A stretch of DNA of 64,000 nt from Sinonovacula constricta. Taxonomy: Eukaryota; Mollusca; Bivalvia; Cardiida; Solecurtidae. Positions 43,047-54,403 of this stretch are shown one piece after another. The DNA is taken from contig CM017556.1 of NCBI GenBank assembly GCA_007844125.1, positions 84,550,864-84,614,863 of the forward strand. Reading direction: 5' to 3'. The notes beneath the pieces were generated by a model. The model was not told where the DNA came from and searched no databases. It saw only the letters and a list, made by a program, of their open reading frames with translations. A program made the position numbers and the translations under genes. Within the stretch, counting starts at the first letter, position 1; each line of letters starts with the position of its first letter.

Positions 43047-43248
43047 TGGGCACCCATGGCATAATGTTAGAGTTGTCGATTTCTATCTCCTCTTACTGCA
43101 TGGGCTTAACTTGGAAAGGTCTTCCCAGGTGACCTTCGGTGTGCTGGTGATTCTAATCAGACATTTGTGTGAGGTCTTTCTCCCCCAAAATAGCTGGACA
43201 TTGCTTTAATGACCATAATAGTTTGCTGTGATGTATTTCTAAAGCTAA
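43047..43248 (+). mobile_element. SINE family A1, diverged head
   Basis: 'gcacccatggcataatgtta' (head), a degenerate B-box region, 'ggaaaggtcttcccaggtga', 'ccccaaaatagctggacatt' and the tail 'gtttgctgtgatgtatttc'. Confidence 0.85.
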
Positions 43249-43440
43249 GTAAAATTTGCCGCACAGGACAGTAGTAAATACTGAAAGAGATCCATCAAAA
43301 TCTTTCTGATAGTTATGTTTTGTAAAAGTTGGTCTTCGCACATATCCTGCTTATGGTGTCAGGTGTTTTTACATTTTAGGCCTTAGGAATTTTGGTAGAA
43401 TAAACTGACAACTTCTGGCTAATAAAGAGATTGATATTTT

Positions 43441-43737
43441 AGGAGCAGAATAGTCCAGTGTTAGGACGCTCTACTCTGGATCATGGGGTCCGTGGTTCGA
43501 ACCTTGGTCAGTTTGCCACTAATTTTTGAGCAAGCAATTTACCTTAAATCATTCCACTGCCTCCCAGGTGTATAAATAGAAACCTGCGAGAGTTATTTGG
43601 GTCAGCAGTATGACTTCCCAGTGCCATGTGTCGGCTGCCATTGTACGGGATTGACGAATACACCCAATGACCAGGGGGGTAAACTGTAAAGTCTGCTGAA
43701 TGAGCAGTAGCTTGAAAAAAAACTATAACTTGGTATT
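43441..43737 (+). mobile_element. SINE family W (Ser-tRNA-like head)
   Basis: Head 'gaatagtccagtgttaggac' with the B box 'gtggttcgaacc', then 'ttgagcaagcaatttacctt' and 'cctcccaggtgtataaatag', 'gtgccatgtgtcggctgcca', 'cgaatacacccaatgacc', ending in an A-run at 43717-43724. It is longer than the 15485 copy and shares the 'ttgagcaag' block with it. Confidence 0.85.
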
Positions 43738-43977
43738 AACTAGGTATTACCACAGGATATGTCTACTTATTGATTTGGACATGTAGTTCTTACAAAAACC
43801 ATATGAAAGCAGTATATAGAATTTAATTTCAAGATTATCATTCATTGAATCAAATTTTCAAGTTGATGTTTGATATGTTTGCAGTCAACTTTTATTAGTT
43901 TTTATAAGTTTGGTGAATTAATATTGACCCTGTTATCTGGCCTTTCACAGTCATATTGACCGTTTACCTTACAGACA

Positions 43978-45436
43978 TTGGCCATTATGAAGTTCTGTGT
44001 TAGAATTAACCATTCCTGTAAAGCTAGCATAAAGTTCTGGGTGAGAATATGCCATTCCAAAGAAGCCAATATGAAGTTCTGTGATAGAATTAACCATTCC
44101 TATTAAGGCAACACAAAGTTCTGGGTTAGAAAATGCAATTTCTAGGAAGCTAACATGAAGTTCTCAGTAAGAATTAACTATTCCTGTGACACTAGCATAC
44201 ATTTCTGGGTTAGAATTACAGTAATGCATAAAGCTCTCGATTAGAATAAACCATTTCTGTGAAGCCAACTTAAAGTTCAAGGTTAGAATTAACCATTTCT
44301 GTGAAGCCAACTTAAAGTTCAAGGTTAGAAGAAACCATTTCTGTGAAGCCAACTTAAAGTTCAAGGTTAGAATAAACCATTTTTTTAAGGCCAACTTAAA
44401 GTTCAAGGTTAGAATGAACCATTTCTGTGAAGCCAACTTAAAGTTCAAGGTTAGAATGAACCATTTTAGTTAAGCAGACATAAAGTATTTCTTGGTTAGC
44501 ATTAGCCATGTGCTACAATTAATCATTCCCATGAAGCCAGCATAAAGTTCTGGGCTAGAATTAATCATTCCTATGAAGCCAGCATAAAGTTCTGGGCTAG
44601 AATTAATCATTCCTATGAAGCCAGCATAAAGTTCTGGGCTAGAATTATTCATTCCTATGAAGCAAGCATAAAGTTCTGGGCTAGAATTAATCATCATTCC
44701 TATGAAGCCAGCATAAAGTTCTGGGCTAGAATTATTCATTCCTATGAAGCCAGCATAAAGTTCTGGGCTAGAATTATTCATTCCTATGAAGCAAGCATAA
44801 AGTTCTGGGCTAGAATAAATCATCATTCCTATGAAGCCAGCATAAAGTTCTGGGCTAGAATTAATCATTCCTATGAAGCCAGCATAAAGTTCTAGGCTAG
44901 AATTAATCATTCCTATGAAGCCAGCATAAAGTTCTGGACTAGAATTAATCATTCCTATGAAGCCAGCATTAAAGTTATGGGCTAGAATTAATCATCATTC
45001 CTATGAAGCCAGCATAAAGTTCTGGGCTAGAATTAAAAATTCCTATGAAGCCAGCATAAAGTTATGGGCTAGAATTAATCATCATTCCTATGAAGCCAGC
45101 ATAAAGTTCTGGGCTAGAATTAATCATCATTCCTATGAAGCCAGCATAAAGTTCTGGGCTAGAATTAATCATCCTATGAAGCCAGCATATAGGTCTGGGC
45201 TAGAATTAATCATCCTATGAAGCCAGCATATAGTTCTGGGCTTGAATTAATCATTCACATGAAGCCAGCATATAGTTCTGCACTAGAATTAACTGTCTTT
45301 GTTAAGCCAGTATAAAGTTCTCTGTTAGAATTATCCCTTTTAGTGAAGCAAATATAATGTTCTGGGTTATAATATACTATTCCTGTAAAACCAGCTAAAA
45401 GTTTATAATAAGAATTAACCATTTCTGTAAAGCAAG
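43978..45436. repeat. 42/45-bp minisatellite, about 34 units
   Basis: The unit is 'cctatgaagccagcataaag', 'ttctgggctagaattaatcat'. Some units add 'cat' to give 45 bp. A subfamily at 44230-44460 reads 'ctgtgaagccaacttaaagt' and 'tcaaggttagaat'. The edges (43978-44160 and 45290-45436) are degenerate. Because 42 and 45 are multiples of three, repetitive frames are open at 44164-44952 and 44957-45220; I treat them as by-products. Confidence 0.96.
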
Positions 45437-45574
45437 CATGATTTTTTTACCCAATCCCAAGATCAACACCATTACCAAGGGACCTAGTACTGGACTTTAT
45501 ATAATACCTGATGTTATTCTTTTTTTGCACTGGCTTTGCTTACATCCCACACTAATTGTTTTTTTGTGTGTGTT

Positions 45575-45797
45575 GATTTTTTGGTTACATTGCACTGACC
45601 TGATTATGGTTGGTGTTCAGCTATTTGTTGGTGGAAGCATACCTTAGACATGTGTCTTGGTAGATCCACTGGCACACAGCAGATCACCTGGATTTTCTCC
45701 CTCACCCTAAACGGGACAGAAGCCAAGATGGTGAAGAGCTGGAGAGTTACAAGTCTGCGACCCTTGCCACTGGGCCTCCAGATACACCCCTCATATT
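45575..45797 (-). mobile_element. SINE family A, diverged
   Basis: Minus-oriented: 'ttacattgcactgacctgat', 'gtgttcagctatttgttggt', 'cttggtagatccactggcac', 'gagttacaagtctgcgaccc' and a head end 'gggcctccagatacaccc'. The B box is lost. Confidence 0.8.
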
Positions 45798-45934
45798 GTT
45801 TTCCAACAGCCATACCGTACCTGTTGGTTAAGTTTATTTATCATGCTACTTTTTTACTGAGTCTTTTATATTTGTTGACTATGCAAGGATAAACATGATA
45901 CATGTTTGTCATTTTTGGAGACCTTGTAGCACAA

Positions 45935-46040
45935 AGTGCAGGTCCTGATCAAACAAATGCCAGCAGGAAGCTGGTTGATCTTTTTTGTTCTACACTTTTT
46001 GCCTAAGCCTGATCAGGTGGTGCTAAGACGGCAGAGTTAG
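45935..46040. repeat. fold-back repeat, long form
   Basis: 'gcaggtcctgatcaaacaaa', 'gccagcaggaagctggttga' and 'gcctgatcaggtggtgctaa' follow the family order seen at 25867-25960. Confidence 0.5.
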
Positions 46041-46392
46041 TGTAATTATTGAACTGTGTTGGTGTTTTCCTACCACTGGATCGTTCAGAGATCAATGACT
46101 GCTTGCCCCAACTGTCAACTTTTATGAGCCAACTTTCCTAACATATCAATTAAAATGTTCAGTATTCTCATGTACTCAGGCAATTAGCTGATAGCCCAGT
46201 ATGGCATTACTGTTCATGGCAGGTACAAGGGGTGTTTGTGGTGTGTTACTTCTGTGGACTTGTTGAAGTTGTGTTAGTTGTGCAAAGATTATATCTTATC
46301 TTTTATGTACTGCAGCTCATCAGTATTTACATGTAATAAATAGGCTTGAAAGACACCACTTCAAGGTAGGTACTGTGTAAAAAGGGCATTTG
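46041..46392. other. unique-looking DNA
   Basis: No recognised feature. Confidence 0.3.
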
Positions 46393-46975
46393 GTTGTTTT
46401 ATTCCTTTTCAGGAGTTGTAGCTCTGAGTTAATATCTTACGTGTTTTATGCGATGCCATTTGTCTAAGGAATTATGAATAATTTAATATTTTAGTTTATT
46501 TCATGAAAATACTTAAAAATACAAATTGAAACTGTTGTTTTAATGTAACAAATGAAATGTAAAGTAAATTATAATATTCAATTCCTTTTTCCTGATATTT
46601 GGACAGTTTTATTCCTGTTCGGTAGCTGTTATTGTAAGTTGCAGTTTCATTTATACCTTACGTGTTTTGTGCAGAAGGTTTTGTCAAAAAATTAGGATTG
46701 ATTTAATATTTCAATTAATTTGAGAAAAATGCTTGATAATACACATTGAAACTGTAATTGTTTCAAAGTTAAAAATTCAATATAAAGTAAATTATTATAT
46801 TCAACACTTTTTTCCTAAAAATAATATAAAATTATATGTTTTATATGCAATAGCTTTTGTCTAAAGAATTAAGAACAATTTAATATTTCAATTTATTTTA
46901 TACAGATGCTTTTCACAGATGAAATATAAGTAACTAATAGTATTTAATTTCTTTTTTCCTGAAAAAAAAAGAGAA
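46393..46975. repeat. diverged tandem repeat of about 200 bp, 3 copies
   Basis: 'ttttattcctttt' (46397) and 'ttttattcctgtt' (46607) start similar blocks with 'ttacgtgttttatgcgat', 'tttgtctaa.gaattaagaa', 'aatttaatatttcaattta' and 'ttcctga' near the end. The third copy starts at about 46810. Spacing is about 200-215 bp. Sequence identity is moderate. Confidence 0.75.
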
Positions 46976-47389
46976 GAATTAAATGATGTTCCCAAGATTT
47001 AAGAACACATGTTAGCTTCTTGACATGTACGTGGTTGTGTAAAATTTGAGGGAGCATATTGCAGTAGTTCCAAAAATCCTGCTTAAGCATTATTGTTTTA
47101 TTGTTGTTTTCATAACGTTTTGCACCTAATGAACTGATATTTACGTTCTGTTAAATATGCAATAAGTTGTATTTAGAACATCATCAGCATGGCTAAGTAA
47201 TTCCTCATCTTTCACATGTTAGGTACAGCACATGGTATAAATGCTCTCAATCTGTTTAACATGTGTTAATGTATTATTGTTTGCATGCCACCCATATTCT
47301 AGGAGGTCACGTTGTTATTCTAATATATGATAATGCATATACATGACAACATTAAGGAGACATGACTCTGATTTACAAGGGGTACCAGG
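46976..47389. other. AT-rich unique-looking DNA
   Basis: No recognised feature. Confidence 0.3.
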
Positions 47390-47595
47390 TCTGACCTGTT
47401 CGAGTCATCGACTTGTAACTCTTAGGCTTCTTACAGCAAGGTTCGAGTCCTGGGCAAGAATTTTCATGTGGGGAGGTTTGCCAGAGGCCTGCAGTATGCC
47501 GTTCTACCCTGACATAAGTATGTGGTTTTCACCAATAAAAAGCTGGTCATCGCTTTTATAATTATTATAACTTTGTCATATCAAATGGTAACAAA
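47390..47595 (+). mobile_element. SINE family A2
   Basis: 'gagtcatcgacttgtaactc', B box 'aggttcgagtcc', 'ttttcatgtggggaggtttg', 'accaataaaaagctggtcat' and a tail ending 'aaatggtaacaaaaag'. The extreme 5' end is not clear. Confidence 0.85.
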
Positions 47596-48484
47596 AAGAA
47601 CACCAAACAAAAGAAAACAATCACATTCTAATGCCTGTGCCATTATGTATACATGTATTATGACCTGGAGGCCTTGTATTAGTTCAATAAACATTGTATT
47701 GTGCAAATTTATTGTATTATTCTTATTCATGCATTAAACTTCACCTTACTGCATGGACCTCATTATAATCACCTTATGTTATACATGCTGTTGACATTTA
47801 TATTGATCGACATGGTTTTCATTGATAAATCTGTTATGGTATTGTATTTCTGTATTGTATTATAAAATATTGTTATTTCATAAATGCTGATAAATAATGT
47901 GTATTTAGTTTGAGAGGGATTAAGACGAGTTTGTAATGTTTTGTCAGCAACACAGTCAGCAAAATATTATTACTCCTTATTTTAAGATTAAATATCTAGC
48001 TTCTGAGTTTCCCAGTACATGATTGAAGCATACATGGTTAAAAGATTATTTACCGGTAAATTTAATTGTGACAATTTAAGCTGGTTGCATTGGGATTGGT
48101 GAATATACCGATAAGGTTTAATTTACGGGAAGCCAGAAACTTGAAAGTAAGACTTTGTTAAACATTATACAGGAACCCCTGTTATAGAAATTACTATTGT
48201 TATTGTTATAAACTTGTGTACTGGATTATCAGTAGTAGTGAAAAATAGTTAAGTTGTAAAACTGGACAAAGTGTGGACTTTCAACATACAATTTTGCTCT
48301 CCATAATAACACAGCAATACATATGCATAGCTATAACCTATATGTCATTAGGGAATGATGGTACCCCTTCTTAACTGCATTTGGTTGCCAAAAAAAATAC
48401 TCTTCATTGCAGGAAGAAGGGCATTTGTGTCACATTTTTTACCTGTTCTGAGTTGCAGTAGCCATGCATAGTTATATATATATA
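47596..48484. other. AT-rich unique-looking DNA
   Basis: A short (ta)n lies at 48473-48485. Nothing else recognised. Confidence 0.35.
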
Positions 48485-48540
48485 TTGAGTCAGAGGAGTT
48501 ACAAGTGTGCGACTTTACCAATAGGACATGGGCACCCCAC
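48485..48540 (-). mobile_element. SINE family A, head fragment only
   Basis: 'gagtcagaggagttacaagt', 'gtgcgactttaccaatagga' and 'catgggcacccc' are the first 55 bp of the family on the minus strand. The body is missing. Confidence 0.75.
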
Positions 48541-48655
48541 CCTTAGAGAATGATAGTAACACAGCTACATTGCAGTTAATAGCTACATAGTATAACTTTT
48601 CATGGCAGGGAAAAAAGAGTTTTATTTACCTTTTTGGGAGTTTTTACTCCAAGAT

Positions 48656-48908
48656 ATGGAGCGTCTATGGTGTAGCGGTAGAGTCATCGATTTGTCACTT
48701 CTCTGACTGCTTAGCCTCTCAGCACATGGGTTCAAGTCCCGTTCAGGGTGAAGGACATAACGTGGGAAGGTCTTCCAGCTGACATATGGTGTACCGGTGG
48801 TTCTACCAAGACATTTGTCTGGGGTCTACCTTCACTAACAAGCGGGACATTGCTATAATGATCATAATTGGTCACTGCAATGTATTTCAAAAACAAAATT
48901 AGAACAAA
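48656..48908 (+). mobile_element. SINE family A1, full length, 10-bp duplication
   Basis: Complete copy: A box in 'tatggtgtagcggtagagtc' (48666-48685), 'ctctgactgcttagcctctc', B box 'gggttcaagtccc' (48728-48740), 'ggaaggtcttccagctgaca', 'gtaccggtggttctacca', 'tgctataatgatcataattg' and 'gtcactgcaatgtatttc'. ACTCCAAGAT flanks it at 48646-48655 and 48909-48918. This is the reference copy for A1. Confidence 0.95.
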
Positions 48909-48918
48909 ACTCCAAGAT

Positions 48919-49139
48919 GTATTTGTATTTTGGGTTTAAAGGTCACCGACCCTTAAATGATGATACGGTGCCGAATTAGATGAGGTTTAACGTCACGTTA
49001 ACATGTTATAAAGTATGATCAGGTGAAAAATAAAATACATGAGTAAAAATATATAAATCTATAGGGTCTGTTATTTGTGGGTACCTTTTGTGCACATTTC
49101 TGTCTTATGACCTATGTAGTTTATAAAAGTACTGCAGCT
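48919..49139. other. unique-looking DNA
   Basis: No recognised feature. Confidence 0.3.
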
Positions 49140-49206
49140 ACCAATAAACTGCAATTAAAAGCCCAATAGAACACAATAAACTGCAGCTTACAGCCCAATA
49201 GAACAC
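49140..49206. repeat. short duplication of about 33 bp
   Basis: 'caataaactgca' followed by 'agcccaatagaacac' occurs twice in tandem just before the 36-bp array. Confidence 0.8.
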
Positions 49207-49209
49207 TTA

Positions 49210-49388
49210 TTGTCAGGTAGAAATGTTTGGTTTGTGTTGTGTTTGTCAGGTAGAAATGTTTGGTTTGTGCTGTTGTGTTTGTCAGGTAGAAATGTTTGGT
49301 TTGTGCTGTTGTGTTTGTCAGGTAGAAATGTTTGGTTTGTGCTGTTGTGTTTGTCAGGTAGAAATGTTTGGTTTGTGTTGTTGTGTTA
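49210..49388. repeat. 36-bp minisatellite, 5 units
   Basis: 'gtcaggtagaaatgtttggt' starts at 49212, 49245, 49281, 49317 and 49353; the first spacing is 33 bp and the rest 36 bp. The units are nearly identical, suggesting recent expansion. Two overlapping plus-strand frames of 60 and 63 codons are repeats of the unit. Confidence 0.96.
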
Positions 49389-50671
49389 CTGACCGTAAAG
49401 GTTTAATCAGGTGAATGACAGCAATGCAGATGAACTGTCACAATATGAAGTATCATGATCTCCTGGGTAGTTCAGTGCCTTTGTCATGAACAAACATATG
49501 CTCTCTCTTTGTTTTATCACAAAGGATATAGCAAAAAAAAATCATTTGGGGGTGTAACTTACAACTCACTATATTTAGTAAACAATTTATTTGTCTGGCA
49601 GTAATACAATAAAAATTACCAGCTCAGGTAACAACAGAGGCACAGAATTCACTATGTCGTAAACAGAAAAAAATAAACCATAAGTATATAGATCAAAAGA
49701 AAGGAGGTAACGGAGAATCGGATTGATGTTTTGATTTTTTACAGTGCGGGCAGTGTACAGTTAGTTTTATTGGGATAAAGTCAGTGTATTGACTATTGTA
49801 TTGAAACTGTATTTGATTCACACAAGTGTGTCCACAAAGGATCTTGAGGCAGTATTTGTTATGGTTTTGTCAGTGAGGTACTTGCACAAAAATGGATGAG
49901 TAAACATCTTCAGACTTTCATATAAAGGTAAAGCCCCGCTTATTATTTATAAATATAATCTATTTTGGTAATTTTGACTCTGGGCCAAATTGAATTGGGA
50001 AATTTTTATTTTATGGTACTTTTGTAGTTAAAATTTTGTTTAAAAGATACATTCATTTAGTTTTGCATCAGACAGTCTAAAAGTCTTGAAATCTGTTTTA
50101 TATAAAATATAGCTTTTTAACATGGAATTATTATTATGGAGGTATGTTATATTATTTACTTTTTTACGGAAGTGATTGTTAGAATTTTCTTTTTAACAGT
50201 AGAAAATATTTCTCAACATAATTGTAGTCAATAAATGATAAAGCATCACTGAAATTTGTTAAAAATATCAGCTACTTATAATGATGGTATTGATAACAAT
50301 AAATATGTCAAGTATATTTAAAGATCGTTTTGATAAATTTCTCAGTTTTGTACAATATCTCTTAACATAAGATGTCATGAATTGTTGAAGATTGAATCTA
50401 TGGGTTATAAGACATATCTTTCAAAATATAAAAATGCCTGCTGCGTTTAAAGATTGTTCTGAATATTGTGTTATTCTCTGAATTTATATCATCCTGAAAA
50501 TTAGTAATGTAAGATATGTTTGAACATTGGAAAATCGTACAGCAAAGTGCATTGTATGTCATTCTTTATAAAGCACGTTTGAACCATAAGCTCAATAATG
50601 GATCACATGACCTGAGCCAATAATAAATCACAACATTTGAGTCAACTACCTTTTAATTACCAGGTTAATAA
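49389..50671. other. AT-rich DNA, no recognised feature
   Basis: No repeat family, RNA gene or coding signal noticed in this 1.28-kb stretch. Confidence 0.4.
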
Positions 50672-50972
50672 AGAGACCTGGTAGCGCCATCTGTGTCAGC
50701 TCAGCGTACAGGAGGCCCCGGGTTCAAACTTGAAACATGCCAAAGTAATTAAAGAATGGTAGTGGTATAGCTCCCTTACTAAAGCTCAAGCAAATAATCG
50801 TTCCACAACTGGTTTGCCATATGTCGGAACAACGTGACTGGGTGAGGTATTATGCCAGACGTTCACGGCATGCTATACAAACTGAAGGCAGTACTTTGTT
50901 TGCTTTTAGTGGACACTGTCTCCAGATGACTGAAATATTGTTGGTGGGATGATATACCCAACAAACAAATAA
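50672..50972 (+). mobile_element. SINE family Y, near full length
   Basis: Head 'gacctggtagcgccatctgt', 'ggaggccccgggttcaaact' (B box), 'aagaatggtagtggtatagc', 'gacgttcacggcatgctata', and the tail 'ggtgggatgatataccca' and 'acaaacaaataaa'. Confidence 0.92.
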
Positions 50973-51284
50973 ATTAGATGTGCATGGAATGAAGAAATTA
51001 AGTTAACAACAGTTGACTTATACAAGTGTATTAGCAATTAAGCTCAACCTTCTGAAGCTCAGTTTTTAACCCTGTACTTGCTGAAAACTCCCTTCACCCA
51101 AGGACCATAGAACAAAGTGCACACTAACAGTGTTTCTAGAAAGTAAAGGGCTCATTGTAAATCTTAATTGCTGGCTGCCCAGTGTGAGGTCAGGATATGG
51201 CATGCAGTCACAGTGATGTCAGTAATATATTTGCTACAGTAGAGCAATCTCTATAGTTAGCTGATAGATAGTAAGTGAGTAAGA
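50973..51284. other. unique-looking DNA
   Basis: No recognised feature. Confidence 0.3.
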
Positions 51285-52075
51285 GAAAAAAACAATGTTG
51301 GTGAAACAAAAAACAACAATGTTGGTAAGACAAAGAGCAACATTGTTGTTGAGACAAAAAACAAACTTGGTGAGACAAACAACAACTTGGTGAGATAAAA
51401 ACAACAATGTTGATGAGACAAAATAGCAACAATGTTGTAAGACAAAATAGCAACAATGCTGTAAGACAAAATAGCAACAATGTTGTAAGTCAAAATAGCA
51501 ACAATGTTGTAAGACAAAATAGCAACAATGTTGTAAGACAAAATAGCAACAATGTTGTAAGTCAAATTAGCAACAATGTTGTAAGACAAAATAGCAACAA
51601 TGTTGTAAGTCAAAATAGCAACAATGTTGTAAGTCAAAATAGCAACAATGTTGTAAGTCAAAATAGCAACAATGTTGTAAGACAAAATAGCAACAATGTT
51701 GTAAGTCAAAATAGCAACAATGCTGTAAGACAAAATAGCAACAATGTTGTAAGTCAAAATAGCAACAATGTTGTAAGTCAAAATAGCAACAATGTTGTAA
51801 GTCAAAATAGCAACAATGTTGTAAGTCAAAATAGCAACAATGTTGTAAGTCAAAATAGCAACAATGTTGTAAGACAAAATATCAACAATGTTGTAAGACA
51901 AAATAGCAACAATGTTGTAAGTCAAAATAGCAACAATGTTGTAAGACAAAATAGCAACAATGTTGGAAAGACAAAAAAACAGTAACATTGGCAAGACAAA
52001 CAACAACTTGGTGAGATGAAAGCAACAATGTTGGTGAGACAAAAAAACAACAATGTTGGTGAGACAAACAACAAC
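51285..52075. repeat. 24-bp minisatellite, about 33 units
   Basis: The core 51418-51975 is 'aaaatagcaacaatgttgta' plus 'agtc' or 'agac'. The flanks (51285-51417 and 51976-52075) carry looser versions such as 'caatgttggtgagacaaa' and 'acaacttggtgagataaa'. Period 24 keeps frames open on both strands: a plus frame of QNSNNVVS-type repeats (51407-51985) and a minus frame of SYNIVAIL-type repeats (51257-52042). Uniform periodicity and the absence of flanking gene structure argue against a gene. Confidence 0.96.
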
Positions 52076-52554
52076 AGGAAACTTAACTTTGGATAAATTT
52101 ATGGTTCAAATTCATGTACTTAATACAGGTAACCTTAAACTGTAAAGGCTTTGGCATTATGTATATTAATGACAATAGAAATATAATAAATTAATAATAA
52201 TAATAATAATATCATGTTACAGTTAGTAATTGGTTTTAGTGTGACCTGAAAACTTATATGCCATTTTATATCTAATTTTGATCATATATATATATATACA
52301 CACATGCCACCCTGCATTTAGGAATCTTTGACTTTTGACTTCAAGAATTGTTCTCCAAAGATAAAACTGGTTGCCAGAAGTCGGTGAGATCTAGCTCAGA
52401 ATTTCAAACACCAGTGTTATCTTACTTCTGTTGATTTGTTTTAGTTCTACTAATTTGTTTAACATAATACAGCTCTACTCCAGTTTGGTTTCGCAGTTAT
52501 CTTAGTCGGCCTATACTTACTGCTAATTTGTAATAAAAATCTGAGCTGCTAGAT
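52076..52554. other. AT-rich DNA with a short (ta)n
   Basis: (ta)n/(ac)n at about 52284-52305. Nothing else recognised. Confidence 0.35.
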
Positions 52555-52752
52555 ACCAAGCAGTAAGAGTTGCCAAGTTGTAACTCTTCAGCCTCTCATC
52601 ATGTGGGTCATAGAAACTTTTTTGTATTGTAGCTAACTTGCAATTCGCTGATGGTTTTATTCTGACTTTTGTCACTGGTCATTCTCCACCAATTTGAGCT
52701 GAATATCACTTTTCTGAACTAAATTGTATTGCTGCAATGTAATTAAAAAAAA
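52555..52752 (+). mobile_element. SINE family A, diverged
   Basis: 'agagttgccaagttgtaact', 'cttcagcctctcatcatgtg', 'gctaacttgcaattcgctga', 'ttctccaccaatttgagctg' and the tail 'tattgctgcaatgtaatta'. The B-box region is replaced by 'gggtcatagaaac'. Confidence 0.8.
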
Positions 52753-53039
52753 CTCAAAGGAAATAATCTTTAAAGCTAAACAGATACATTTTTGATTTTG
52801 TCAATTAAATCAAAATGAATATAGTAATTTTGTTTCTTATTTGAATTAAATATACTTTAATGTAAACAGGCACAATAGAAGTCATCATGTTATTGTTTAG
52901 CTGCTGATGGTAGAGACCACAGACAAACATCAGTATGGAAGTACTACTACATGTTTTTACTTCAAATCTTTTTTCCTGACTGGTGCTGAATTACAAATTG
53001 TCCGGGGCTGCAGGGAGTATAAGAAGCTGACTCATACCA
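52753..53039. other. AT-rich unique-looking DNA
   Basis: No recognised feature. Confidence 0.3.
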
Positions 53040-53390
53040 CTGTGACATCGGGCGCCCCTGGTGTTGGGCACCCCTGATGATAGACGCACCTAGCAGCGGC
53101 CTCCCTGGTGTTGGTGCCCTAGGTGATGGGCACTGCTTATAGTAGGCCCCCAGGTGTCCCTGATGATGCATAACCCATATAATAGGTGCACCTGGCGAAG
53201 ACCCCCCTGGCAGCAGGCTTCCCTGTTGTTGGGCACCCCTAAAGGTGGGGACCCCTGATGGTAGGCCCCCTAGTGCTGGGCACCCTTTGTTTGTGGGCAC
53301 ACCTGGTGGTGGGCACCACTGATGGTGGGGGTCCTTGGTGGTGGGCATCCCTGGTGGTGGGCACCCCTGGCAGCAGGCCTCGTGGGTCTT
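53040..53390. repeat. GC-rich degenerate repeat of about 15-16 bp
   Basis: Variants of 'cctggtggtgggcacc' recur irregularly, in a local GC island within AT-rich DNA. The minus strand is open for 160 codons (52962-53444) and reads as a Pro/Gly-rich repeat with PPPGMP and PPPGVP motifs, but repeat spacing is irregular and no signal peptide or domain is visible. I favour a decayed minisatellite over a collagen-like gene. Confidence 0.75.
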
Positions 53391-53894
53391 GTGATCACAC
53401 ATAAATCTAGTGAAGATTTCTTGCTTTATTACTATTTTATCCACCTATTAACAGGGAACAATGTTAGTTATGTGTTTTGGAGAGGTCATAAAACTGATTA
53501 GATTGAGTATGGATTATTTGATAGGTCTTTTTTAGATTTGATACTTGCTTTCCCACAGTTAAATATAACATATAGTAAATAATGGGACTTATTTACCTTA
53601 ATAAAATGTGTAATATCCTGGTGAGAGGCACTATAATAATTATAAGATTAAATGTACTCTAGTATTAGTTTATGGTGTAGTGCTTTCAGGAATGTTTGAA
53701 ATAATAGAGCACTTGAAAATTAATTCTTATAACATATAATTAAATAATTAATAATAAGTGAATCTTAATCAGCTGAGTGCATGTTGATCAGTCCTAGGTA
53801 AATATTGATCCCTATCAAGGTCTGCATTATTTGCTGCTGAGATACTCAAGAAATATGACTTATTTATACCTACCTTTGTATATGAGTATAAGCA
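53391..53894. other. AT-rich DNA with a weak fold-back piece
   Basis: About 53785-53845 ('gttgatcagtcctagg', 'tctgcattatttgctgct') weakly resembles the fold-back family. Nothing else recognised. Confidence 0.3.
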
Positions 53895-53898
53895 TTAA

Positions 53899-54399
53899 AG
53901 GTGGTATCTGTCAGTTTGGACAAAAATTTATTTTCTCAAATAGCCAAATAAGTCATTGTTACCTGAAAAGGTTCTGCAAAATGCTGTTTATTGGTGTCCT
54001 AGGTCTGTCTGTGTGAACAATCAAGCATAAACTCGTCATTGCAAACAGATATTTCCTATCTGAGTCACGCTGCAGAAATAGCAGTTTTTAGACTTAGAAA
54101 CCCACGTGACCATTACTTTTTAGATCAAGTTATATTGTCATTGGCTGAATTCGCTCTGACATCGATATCTATAATTTTACCAGAGACCACTATCAAGCTT
54201 TTATACAGTTGGAAAGAATACACATTCAGAATGACTTTTTTTTCACAATAGGTTCTGTCTAGCAATTCAGGTAGCATTCAAAGTCATATTTATTATGACT
54301 AAAGTATTGGCTTATACAAAAATTTTGCCCAAATTCCCCAAAGCAGTTATTCGATATTGTTATATGTATTTGATGTAGGCAAACTGTCGGATACCACCT
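53899..54399 (+). mobile_element. TTAA MITE family P, full length (501 bp), reference copy
   Basis: TTAA at 53895-53898 and 54400-54403. The left end 'aggtggtatctgtcagtttg' and the right end 'caaactgtcggataccacct' are inverted. Interior landmarks: 'ctgcaaaatgctgtttattg', 'atttcctatctgagtcacgc', 'ctctgacatcgatatctata', 'gcccaaattccccaaagcag'. Frames at 53831-54251 are incidental. No transposase. The TTAA target is typical of piggyBac-type elements; assignment is by inference. Confidence 0.94.
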
Positions 54400-54403
54400 T
54401 TAA

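Noticed and set aside
44164..45220. Repetitive frames of 94, 160 and 87 codons
   Set aside because: The 42/45-bp minisatellite keeps frames open on both strands; no gene structure.
51257..52042. 261-codon and 192-codon frames on opposite strands
   Set aside because: Both result from a strict 24-bp tandem repeat; neither shows a start context, domain or flanking exon structure.
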